A DNA stretch of 50,543 bases from COE1 sp965114465. Its GTDB lineage: Bacteria; Bacillota; Clostridia; Lachnospirales; Lachnospiraceae. Positions 43,560 through 50,543 of the stretch are shown one piece after another. Below the pieces are notes generated by a model that made no database searches, had not been told where the DNA came from, and was given only the letters and a program-made list of their open reading frames with translations. The stretch is from positions 1-50,543 of the forward strand of contig CBCOYO010000005.1 in assembly GCA_965114465.1 (NCBI GenBank). Reading direction: 5' to 3'. Position numbers and translations under genes: made by a program. The number at the start of each line of letters is the position of its first letter. The first letter of the stretch is position 1.

Positions 43560-44213
43560 ATGGTTGAAAAAAATATTCGCAATATATTTTTAGAATATCC
43601 AGAAGTTATTTATGGTTTTACAAGTATTGCATATAGTGAATATGCAAGGATATATAAATCTGCTTTAGTATTTGCAGTTCCTTATGGGGAACAACTTACA
43701 ATCGAAACATATTCTGAAGAAAAGTTTGAAAAGGGTATTCAAGATGCAAAAAAAGTAATAGAAAAAATTTTAACACAACTGCAAAAAATGCTTGATGAAT
43801 ATAAAGTGAAATATTATATTCCACCGGTAGCACAAAACAACGAAATAGATTTGATAGCACCTTTTTCTTTCAAGTTTGCGGCAGTAAATGCTGGGTTAGG
43901 TTGGATTGGAAAAAATGATGTTGTTATTACAAAAAAATATGGCCCAAGAGTAAGACTATCTGCAATCTTAATAAATGAGCAATTTGTTTATGGTAACAAA
44001 ATTTTAAAGAGTAATTGTCCTGAAAATTGCAACAAATGTGTTGATATTTGTCCGCATAAAGCATTGCATGATGTACAATGGAATATTAACTCGTTAAGAA
44101 ATGATATAATAGATTATAGGTTATGTAACGAACAAAGGAGTTTATATATTAAAACACATGGAAGAAAAAATGCTTGTGGCCTTTGTATGGTTGCTTGCCC
44201 GTTTGGAACATAA
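43560..44213 (+). CDS. QueG-like 4Fe-4S double-cluster protein
   Basis: This 217-residue cytoplasmic Fe-S protein has an N-terminal half with SALVFAVPYG and AAVNAGLGWIGKNDVVITKKYGPRVRLSAIL, resembling the epoxyqueuosine reductase QueG. Two 4Fe-4S motifs follow: CPENCNKCVDICPHKAL and CGLCMVACPFG. It is much shorter than true QueG (about 310-380 residues), so it belongs to the short relatives of unknown substrate. GAGGTGG lies 7 bases before the chosen ATG. A small CGSCGC protein is encoded 62 bases downstream and may be functionally linked. Confidence 0.8.
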   Translation: MVEKNIRNIFLEYPEVIYGFTSIAYSEYARIYKSALVFAVPYGEQLTIETYSEEKFEKGIQDAKKVIEKILTQLQKMLDEYKVKYYIPPVAQNNEIDLIAPFSFKFAAVNAGLGWIGKNDVVITKKYGPRVRLSAILINEQFVYGNKILKSNCPENCNKCVDICPHKALHDVQWNINSLRNDIIDYRLCNEQRSLYIKTHGRKNACGLCMVACPFGT

Positions 44214-44275
44214 TAATAACTTTCCGTTTACAAAACTGGAAAACAGACACTGATTAATTTGAAAGGAGCATCATC

Positions 44276-44473
44276 ATGGAAGAATTAAAAACGATTATGG
44301 AGAAATTCGCTACATCTGGCTGGGACTTGATATCTGTCCCAGCCCAACAATGGCTAGACGGAAAAGCTGATAAAGATATCTTAGTATCAGCAATCAAACA
44401 GGCAGACAAAGAATGTGGAAGCTGTGGCTGTAATTTAGACCCACTGTATAAAAGAGCTTTAGAGCTGCTTTGA
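44276..44473 (+). CDS. Small Cys-rich protein with CGSCGC motif
   Basis: This is a 65-residue protein I do not recognise. It is helical and charged, with ECGSCGCNLDPLYKRALELL at the end; the three clustered Cys residues could bind metal or an Fe-S cluster. AAAGGAGC lies close before the ATG, so it is probably translated. It follows the Fe-S protein gene on the same strand. The bases 44474-44613 show nothing recognisable. Confidence 0.7.
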   Translation: MEELKTIMEKFATSGWDLISVPAQQWLDGKADKDILVSAIKQADKECGSCGCNLDPLYKRALELL

Positions 44474-44613
44474 CAGCACTATTAATTCAATCTGCCATCT
44501 GAAAACTGGCCTTGTTGGTATCATCTGGATATTTTGGCGCATACAAACAGTTGGCGGAACAGTGAGAATATAACGATGTTGGCGGATTCTTTTAATAAGT
44601 TACTGATGACTGC

Positions 44614-44640
44614 GATATAATAGAGCCATCGAGAAATTGG
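44614..44640 (+). promoter_or_regulatory. Leader with ATATAATAGAGCCA motif, copy 2
   Basis: TATAAT (44616-44621), then AGAGCCATCGAGAAATTGG. It matches the leader at 43511-43535 at most positions. Confidence 0.45.
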
Positions 44641-44660
44641 TATTTGGAGGTAATTAGAAC

Positions 44661-45218
44661 ATGGATGCAAGAACAGATGCAAAGAATGCTGTACTAAAAT
44701 CATGGTATTTTTTTGCTATTTTTTGGCCATTAATATGCATCATTTTTGCAGGAATTATTATTTCGCAGCCTGGCCGAGGAACGGACGAACGTATTGCTGA
44801 TGTAGGGTTTACAATGATTCCACTGATTTTCTTTGCTATAGGCATGCGTATGCGCTGGCGACTATTGAAAGAACGTTTACATGCCACTGTTTTAGCTAAA
44901 GCCGTTGTTGTTACTGTAGATAGGAAATTGGGGATAGGGCAAGGAAACAAACGAAGCTATTTTCCTCAATATGAGTTTCAAGCTGGAGAAAAGCAATATC
45001 GTGTCAAATCTTCAACCGGATATGGGCGCAGCTATGTAAAAACAGGACAACAGGTAGATTTATATTATGCTCCTGAAAATCCTAATTTATTTTATGTTCC
45101 AATTATACAAAAACATGATAACCGTTGGGCATTGCTTCTATGCGGAGTGGGAGTGGTGTATCCTCTAATTGGTCTGTTAGCTCCGCAGATAAGAGTACTC
45201 TTTTCATTTTTGCCTTAA
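44661..45218 (+). CDS. DUF3592 membrane protein
   Basis: This 185-residue protein has two N-terminal spans (about 16-35 and 48-63). A soluble beta domain follows, with VVVTVDRKLGIGQGNKRSYFPQYEFQAGEKQYRVKSS and GQQVDLYYAPENPNLFYV, the DUF3592 pattern. A last span lies at about 155-175. The function is unknown. TTGGAGG precedes the ATG. Confidence 0.8.
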   Translation: MDARTDAKNAVLKSWYFFAIFWPLICIIFAGIIISQPGRGTDERIADVGFTMIPLIFFAIGMRMRWRLLKERLHATVLAKAVVVTVDRKLGIGQGNKRSYFPQYEFQAGEKQYRVKSSTGYGRSYVKTGQQVDLYYAPENPNLFYVPIIQKHDNRWALLLCGVGVVYPLIGLLAPQIRVLFSFLP

Positions 45219-45375
45219 AATGTATACATTCCCGTTTATCAAGCCACGCACTCAGCTAAATACCAACAGCACAAAACCGTTGCTACATGGAAATATAGCG
45301 GGATTTAGATATATTGGTATGCTATGATATCTTTATTATGCCAATGTGGAAAAACTTTTTAGGAGAGCTTATTTT

Positions 45376-46650
45376 ATGACAAATATACAAAAAAAGTTAG
45401 ATAACTATATTACTGCGGAAATGGCTTATTGGGATTTTTCTGGTGTTATCAGAATTGTTCAAAAGGGCGCAGTCTTATATGAAACCAGCCGCGGATATGC
45501 CAATATTGCTTTTGGCATTAAAAATACAATGCAAACGCGGTTTGTGGTCGCTTCGGTTACGAAACAGTTCACGGCATTTGCAATTATGATTTTATATGAT
45601 AAAGGGCTTCTTGCGTTAGAGGAAAAGGCGAATCGGTATCTGCCTGCTGATATGCAGCTTCCTTCCGACATAACAGTGCATCAACTTTTAACACATACTT
45701 CGGGATTGCATAATAATTATAATTTTGAAGATGATTTTTATGTGGGCGAGGACAGAAAGCCTTATAATAAAAAACAATTTTTTACAAACTGGATTGTCAG
45801 AGAACCGATAAAGAAGTCGGGGGAATATTTTGATTACAATAATTCCAACTATAATTTGCTTGCATGGATAATTGAATCTGTTTCTGGACAGACATACAAT
45901 GCGTTTTTACAAGAACACATTTTCTCAAAACTGGGAATGAACGATACTATATTTGACAATGGTCAGGATATTCTTTTGAATAAAGCCAGCAATTATATGC
46001 ACGATTATGGCGTGCTGGTTAGAGTTCCTTATACAAATCCCTTGTATAGTATAGGCGCTGGCGCGCTGGTTACAAACTGCGACGATTTGCAAAAATGGTA
46101 TCAATGCTTGAAAAACAGAGATATTTTATCAGAACACGCCTATACTATTTACCTGAAAGAGAATATAAACCACTATTGTTATGGCTTAGAGAGATATTAT
46201 GATAATGGTTATATGAAATATGCTCACGGCGGCGACTTCCTTGGAGTATCCGCGTATACACAATATTATTTTGAAGAGGATCTTTGTATTATAATTATAT
46301 CTAATACAGAATCTTTAGATCAATATCGTTTTGGAAATGGTATTGCAGCAATTTTGCATAATGGTCAGGTTTCTTTTTCACAAAGACCAAAGGAGATTTT
46401 GATGCCGCCAGAGGAACTTGAGAAATATACAGGAACTTATCTTGCCGGAAAGATTCAGATAGAACAAAAAAATGGGAAATTATATTTAGTCCGTGTAAAC
46501 CAAAATATACACATTGAACTGTACTGTGTTGGGAAGGATCGTTTTCAAAGACGGTACGAGGAGCAGCAAACCGCTTATAAATTTATTGCAGAGGGGGATA
46601 GTGTACCTTCGATTTGGGGATACCAGCAAATAAGTAAGCAGTTTTTCTAG
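45376..46650 (+). CDS. Serine hydrolase, class C beta-lactamase / esterase family
   Basis: This 424-residue protein has the three active-site boxes of the family: S60-V-T-K63 (VVASVTKQF) with the nucleophile serine, Y154-N-N (FDYNNSNYN), and H284-G-G (YAHGGDFLG). A C-terminal beta domain (about 340-424, LEKYTGTYLAGKIQIEQKNGKLYL) is the lipocalin-like domain often attached to such peptidases and esterases. No signal peptide is evident, so it may act inside the cell or be released otherwise. AGGAGAG precedes the chosen ATG. Substrate and any antibiotic-resistance role cannot be inferred; family members include D-aminopeptidases, esterases and lactamases. Confidence 0.88.
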   Translation: MTNIQKKLDNYITAEMAYWDFSGVIRIVQKGAVLYETSRGYANIAFGIKNTMQTRFVVASVTKQFTAFAIMILYDKGLLALEEKANRYLPADMQLPSDITVHQLLTHTSGLHNNYNFEDDFYVGEDRKPYNKKQFFTNWIVREPIKKSGEYFDYNNSNYNLLAWIIESVSGQTYNAFLQEHIFSKLGMNDTIFDNGQDILLNKASNYMHDYGVLVRVPYTNPLYSIGAGALVTNCDDLQKWYQCLKNRDILSEHAYTIYLKENINHYCYGLERYYDNGYMKYAHGGDFLGVSAYTQYYFEEDLCIIIISNTESLDQYRFGNGIAAILHNGQVSFSQRPKEILMPPEELEKYTGTYLAGKIQIEQKNGKLYLVRVNQNIHIELYCVGKDRFQRRYEEQQTAYKFIAEGDSVPSIWGYQQISKQFF

Positions 46651-46707
46651 TATAATCCACGCTAAATACTATATTTGGTATTGGACGAATCGTGGGAGGC
46701 AGTCAAA

Positions 46708-48300
46708 ATGCGAAAAAGATTTAATATAACAGGTTCTTGCAAGCCGCAGAAACACTATATGGTGAATCTAGCCGATAGAATAAAAAGGATTAAAGAAGAA
46801 TATGTTGACGAAGGAAGCTACTTTGTGATTAATAGAGGACGCCAATACGGAAAAACTACAACCTTGCAGGCGTTGGGGAAGTATTTGGCAAAGGAGTATA
46901 TTGTATTTTCTCTTGATTTTCAAAAAATGGCGTCGAAAAAATTCACAGACGAAACAACGTTTTCCAATGCATTCGTGGAAAAACTTTTTATAGCGTTAAA
47001 AGATGCGGACACCAACGAGGAAAAATGGATTAAGGAACAATTGTTAGACTTTAAAAACAGTCATATAGATTTTGAAACGGATGAGCTTTTTACTTTTTTA
47101 AGCAATTTGTGCGAAGCCAGTCCGCGTCCTATCGTATTAATGATAGACGAAGTGGACAGTGCAAGCAATAACCAAGTGTTTCTTGATTTTTTGGCGCAGC
47201 TTCGGGGGTATTATCTGGAACGAGAGGAAACGCCAATTTTTCATTCTGTAATCCTAGCAGGGGTGTATGATATTAAAAATCTGAAATTAAAATTGCGTCC
47301 AGAGTCGGAACATCAGTATAACAGTCCTTGGAATATCGCTGCGAAGTTTAAGATAGAAATGCATTTTTTGCCGGAGCAGATTGCTGGAATGCTGGAGGAA
47401 TACGAAGCGGATTATCATATTGGTATGGATATTCAGGCAGTTGCCAAGGAAATTTATGCCTATACTTCTGGATACCCTGTACTTGTTTCTTCTATATGTA
47501 AGTGCATAGACGAGGATCTTCCAGAAGAAAAAGAATTTGAAACTCCGCAAATGGCATGGACAAAACAAGGCGTGGCAAAAGCTGTAAAAAATATTTTAAA
47601 GGAAAGCACGCCGCTGTTTGAAAGCATGGTGAAACAGTTGGATATTTATAAAGATTTGCAGGCTATAATAGAAGGAATATTGTATCGGGGAATGCGGATT
47701 CCTTTTGAAGTGGATGTAAAACCCATTAATATAGGAAAAATGTTTGGATTTTTGAAAGAAGTGAATGGGCAGGTGGCGATTGCAAACCGTATGTTTGAGA
47801 TGAAGCTGCTCAATATCTTTATTACAAAAGAGGCGCTGAACAGTGAATCCTACCGATATGGGGAAGGGAATAGCAGCCAATTTATAAAAGACGGAAAGCT
47901 GAATATGACGTTATTACTTGAAAAGTTTGTGGTACATTTTCAGGAGATTTATGGTAGAAATAATGAGAAATTTATAGAAGATTATGGACGCAAATTTTTC
48001 TTATTATACTTAAAGCCTGTTATCAATGGTACTGGAAACTATTATCTCGAAGCGCAGACAAGAGATGCACGGCGAACGGATGTTATCGTGGATTATCTAG
48101 GCGAGCAGTTTATTGTGGAATTAAAAATCTGGCATGGCAATGAGTATAATGAAAGAGGAGAGGAGCAGCTTTTGGATTATCTGGAATATTATCACAAAGA
48201 CAAGGGGTATTTGCTTAGTTTTAACTTTAATAAAAAGAAAGAAACTGGCGTGAAAGAAATCCATATGGGGGGTAAAACGATTATTGAGGCAGTCGTATAA
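46708..48300 (+). CDS. AAA-like ATPase with C-terminal PD-(D/E)XK nuclease domain
   Basis: This 530-residue protein has an N-terminal AAA-like ATPase with Walker A GRQYGKTT (44-51) and Walker B IVLMIDEVDSAS with D147-E148. The C-terminal PDDEXK_9-type nuclease fold has D458 (TDVIVDY) and E471-x-K473 (IVELKIW), then YLEYYHKDKGYLLSFNFNKK. Such proteins are frequent and repeated in gut anaerobes. Roles in defence or DNA turnover are suspected but unproven. GGGAGG lies before the chosen ATG. A 3'-end echo of the gene follows at 48339-48368, suggesting loss of a second copy. Confidence 0.86.
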   Translation: MRKRFNITGSCKPQKHYMVNLADRIKRIKEEYVDEGSYFVINRGRQYGKTTTLQALGKYLAKEYIVFSLDFQKMASKKFTDETTFSNAFVEKLFIALKDADTNEEKWIKEQLLDFKNSHIDFETDELFTFLSNLCEASPRPIVLMIDEVDSASNNQVFLDFLAQLRGYYLEREETPIFHSVILAGVYDIKNLKLKLRPESEHQYNSPWNIAAKFKIEMHFLPEQIAGMLEEYEADYHIGMDIQAVAKEIYAYTSGYPVLVSSICKCIDEDLPEEKEFETPQMAWTKQGVAKAVKNILKESTPLFESMVKQLDIYKDLQAIIEGILYRGMRIPFEVDVKPINIGKMFGFLKEVNGQVAIANRMFEMKLLNIFITKEALNSESYRYGEGNSSQFIKDGKLNMTLLLEKFVVHFQEIYGRNNEKFIEDYGRKFFLLYLKPVINGTGNYYLEAQTRDARRTDVIVDYLGEQFIVELKIWHGNEYNERGEEQLLDYLEYYHKDKGYLLSFNFNKKKETGVKEIHMGGKTIIEAVV

Positions 48301-48311
48301 AGAAAAGTATA

Positions 48312-48368
48312 GGCATCCGCTATGAAAGACCCTTAACTGGTAAAACGGTTATTGAGGCAGTTGGGTGA
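48312..48368 (+). pseudogene. 3' stump of a second AAA-PDDEXK gene
   Basis: 48339-48368 reads GKTVIEAVG then stop, echoing the last codons GKTIIEAVV and stop of the preceding gene 68 bases upstream, with nucleotide identity at about 25 of 30 positions. It most likely remains from a deleted tandem copy. Confidence 0.5.
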
Positions 48369-48398
48369 AGAAAGAGTGAAAGAAAAACATTTTCAAAC

Positions 48399-48434
48399 GA
48401 TTGGTATGCGTGCACAGCATACAGGGGGATAAAG
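48399..48434 (+). promoter_or_regulatory. Hairpin leader covering the ribosome site, copy B
   Basis: GATTGGTATGCGTGC, then an imperfect TGCGTGC / GCATACA hairpin, then CAGGGGG and the ATG. It is very similar to 1993-2030 upstream of the PHP-HAD gene, including TTTCAA a few bases before. Confidence 0.5.
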
Positions 48435-49190
48435 ATGATTTATGCAAAAATAAGAGCAAATGGGGAATACCATTCTCCTAATATTTCTCATGCGGTGTAT
48501 GGATTTCGGGAGATGGGGGCGGAGATTGTAAAGTATCAAGTGATAGATGAGATTTACGATCGGGTGACGGTGCAGGATATTGTGCTTGACTATATTGATC
48601 AGGTACAGACGATTCTCTTAAAATTTCATGTAACGCCTGTCTGTGAGGATTATCCGGTGCAGTTACAGCCATTTATGGGTCGCAGGATATGGAGGGATAC
48701 GATAGATTCCATTAATTCTAATCCGGACAAATGGGGCGTGTTTGTAAAGCCAGTGAAAGATAAGGCATTTACAGGGCTTGTGGTAAATGGAACTAAGGAT
48801 TTAATTGGATGTGGGAGCTGTTATGAAAATTATGAGGTGATTTGCAGCAACGTGCTGGATATTAAACGAGAATGGCGCGGTTTTATGCTTTATGATGAAT
48901 TAATTGATATTAGACCATATAAAGGGGATTATCATTATTGTTATAATGCAGATATTATTGATCAAATAGTCGAAGCGTTCCGCACAATTCCCAACCGGCC
49001 AATGGGATGCAGCATTGATTTTGCGGTGGCGGTAAAGGAGGGGAGAGAGCAGACTATTTTTCTGGAAATGAATGACGGATATGCATTGGGAAATTATGGG
49101 CTGTATTATCTAAATTATGCGAAATTAATATCCGCGAGATGGGCGCAGTTATTGAACCGGGAAGATGAATTTGATTATAGAAATAATTAA
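48435..49190 (+). CDS. ATP-grasp protein, R2K/DUF4343-like
   Basis: This 251-residue cytoplasmic enzyme is predicted to join a carboxyl group to an amine with ATP. The core runs VFVKPVKDKAFTGLVV (lysine for ATP), then DIKREWRGFMLYDELIDIRPYKGDYHYCY, SIDFAVAV and IFLEMNDGYALGNYG, giving the metal-binding D and ExN. This pattern fits the R2K clade of ATP-grasp proteins related to CDC123, which lack the usual large-fold inserts and are predicted to modify proteins. The substrate is unknown. AGGGGG precedes the ATG within the shared leader. Confidence 0.78.
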   Translation: MIYAKIRANGEYHSPNISHAVYGFREMGAEIVKYQVIDEIYDRVTVQDIVLDYIDQVQTILLKFHVTPVCEDYPVQLQPFMGRRIWRDTIDSINSNPDKWGVFVKPVKDKAFTGLVVNGTKDLIGCGSCYENYEVICSNVLDIKREWRGFMLYDELIDIRPYKGDYHYCYNADIIDQIVEAFRTIPNRPMGCSIDFAVAVKEGREQTIFLEMNDGYALGNYGLYYLNYAKLISARWAQLLNREDEFDYRNN

Positions 49191-49323
49191 GACAGAAGAG
49201 AAATAAGGATACATAGAAATTTTCGTATTTTTAGCTTTTTTAAACTTTAAAATTGTGAAAAATATGTTAAAATATAAATTAAGAGAAGCGAATAAACAAC
49301 AATGTGATGTAAGGGAGAGCGAA

Positions 49324-50543
49324 ATGGGAAAAAAGACAAAAGCTGTGATTGGACTTCTTGTAAGCGGGATTACGGATAGTTTTACGGTTTCTGTGTGCAG
49401 GGGCGCCATGAAAGAGGCGGAAGATGCAGGGATTACCCTGATGATTCTGCCGGGAAAGTATTTGGACAGGGATTTGTCAGAACGTAAAGAAATAATGTAT
49501 GAGTACCAGTATAATACACTATTTTCCTTCGCACGCACAGACAATTTGGACGCAGTGCTGATTCTTGCAGACAGCATCGGTTGTTATGCGTCGTCTGCTA
49601 GAATTCGGGAATTAGTGGATAGTTATCGGGGAGTGCCGTGCGTACTGATTGCGTCCAAGCTAGAAGGGTATTGCAGTGTTAATTATGACAATAAGAGCGG
49701 TATCCAAGAGGCAATGCGTTATCTCATAAACAGTCTAAAGCTTACAAAGTTTGGCATGATTGGCGGGCCAAACGACAATACGGATGCGAATGAACGCAAG
49801 CAGGCGTTTTTTGAGGCACTTTCAGAACATAATATACCATATAGCGAAAAAAACTATGTTTCAGGCTGTTTATCCCGATTTTCACAGAAGGCGTTCCAAG
49901 AGATGCTAGATAATTTCCCAGAGGTGGAGGCGGTGTTTTGTGTTAATGACGATACGGCAATTGGTTTTTATGAAATGTTAAAAAAGCGCGGGATAGTGCC
50001 AGGAAAAGATGTAATGGTATTTGGCTACGATAATACAGTGCTTGCGGCAAAGCTGAAACCTGCACTTTCTTCTGTGTGGACGGATCATGCTAAACTTGGC
50101 AAAATTGGGCTTTCAATGGTGCTTCGGATGCTGGAGGGTGAAACGGTGCAGTCGGAAGTGCTTCCAGCGCGGTTTATTCGGCGTGATTCTTTTGGCGGAA
50201 CGAATGAAGCGGATGGGGAAGCATTGGATTTGTTTGATAAAGAGCATATTAATGTGTTGTTTGACAAAATTTTCTACCGTTATGAGAGTGAGGAGTTTTA
50301 TGAGGACATTAAAAGTATTCGTCAGGTTTTCCGTCAGTTAATGGAGTCTGTAATTACATTGTACGAAACGGGGGAGAGCAGCACTGCGCAGAGAAATGAG
50401 ATATTGCGTCTGTTAGATGTATTTTTGGGATATCAAGCGCTGGAATATGCAGATGTGGGGCGCTTCCTTACATATGTGGAACAAATGCATAATTGGTTTA
50501 GCAAAGAAAAAGAAGGCTTTTATAAGGAATCATTGACCAGTTT
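49324..50543 (+). CDS. Periplasmic-binding-protein-like sensor, no HTH (3' end outside window)
   Basis: The frame is open for 406 codons to the window edge. From residue 5 it is a LacI-type binding-protein fold: KAVIGLLVSGITDSFTVSVCRGAMKEAEDAG, LDAVLILAD, VPCVLIASKLEG, KFGMIGGPNDNTDANERKQAFFEAL, EAVFCVNDDTAIGFYEMLKKRGIVPGKDVMVFGYDN and LSSVWTDHAKLG. There is no DNA-binding helix-turn-helix before it and no signal peptide, so it is not a LacI repressor. From about 290 a helical segment follows. In Lachnospiraceae this layout often precedes a GGDEF or AraC-type domain, which would lie beyond the edge (inference). AAGGGAGAG precedes the ATG. Confidence 0.83.
   Translation, partial: MGKKTKAVIGLLVSGITDSFTVSVCRGAMKEAEDAGITLMILPGKYLDRDLSERKEIMYEYQYNTLFSFARTDNLDAVLILADSIGCYASSARIRELVDSYRGVPCVLIASKLEGYCSVNYDNKSGIQEAMRYLINSLKLTKFGMIGGPNDNTDANERKQAFFEALSEHNIPYSEKNYVSGCLSRFSQKAFQEMLDNFPEVEAVFCVNDDTAIGFYEMLKKRGIVPGKDVMVFGYDNTVLAAKLKPALSSVWTDHAKLGKIGLSMVLRMLEGETVQSEVLPARFIRRDSFGGTNEADGEALDLFDKEHINVLFDKIFYRYESEEFYEDIKSIRQVFRQLMESVITLYETGESSTAQRNEILRLLDVFLGYQALEYADVGRFLTYVEQMHNWFSKEKEGFYKESLTS

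Overview
The window looks like a chromosome segment of a low-to-moderate GC anaerobic Firmicute, most likely a gut Lachnospiraceae (Clostridia). This rests on AGGAGG-type ribosome sites, a groESL operon under a CIRCE operator, a free-standing glycyl-radical protein, a very large secreted mannanase with Lachnospiraceae-type repeats, and a periplasmic-binding-protein-like sensor without a helix-turn-helix. No rRNA, tRNA or CRISPR array was recognised. Taxonomy is inferred from gene content only.

Layout. 1-11.8 kb is mostly housekeeping: the end of an ABC-F ATPase, a PHP-HAD fusion hydrolase, a degenerate GGDEF protein, groES-groEL, a GNAT acetyltransferase, a GrcA-like glycyl-radical protein, an NfeD/SPFH membrane pair and an orphan LytTR response regulator. 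11.8-18.8 kb is an AT-rich accessory zone. It starts with a 14-nt minisatellite, continues with a string of small exported or membrane proteins on one strand (two NTF2-fold-immunity-like paralogues, a DUF4304-like protein, a pair sharing a C-terminal domain), and ends in about 1.1 kb of non-coding DNA with a 36/37-nt tandem repeat and a candidate terminator-ended structured RNA. 18.8-21.3 kb is a three-gene ABC-2 exporter. 21.4-24.3 kb holds IS200/IS605 remnants on both sides of a sigma/anti-sigma pair.

24.3-28.8 kb is a complete type IIS-like restriction-modification system. A 1009-residue methyltransferase fuses an N6-adenine domain to a circularly permuted C5-cytosine domain, and it converges on an HNH endonuclease of Alw26I/Eco31I/Esp3I type. 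29.7-39.5 kb is a single 3270-residue secreted protein with two GH26 mannanase modules inside a long internal duplication. 39.8-43.2 kb is an amino-sugar locus (rpiR-type regulator, nagA, nagB) in which a ROK kinase and nanE survive only as fragments. 43.5-50.5 kb holds an Fe-S protein, small proteins, a serine hydrolase, an AAA-PDDEXK protein, an R2K-like ATP-grasp protein and a truncated binding-protein-like sensor.

Several families of short intergenic elements recur. They are about 98-bp MITE-like elements with GGGGCTGTCGCA ends (three complete, one half), 143-bp elements with GTTACAATTCACAC ends (two long, two short), a two-copy hairpin with a conserved AAAGGAAA internal loop and compensating stem changes, and a two-copy hairpin leader upstream of unrelated genes. 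These non-coding families and the fused methyltransferase are the most unusual content.
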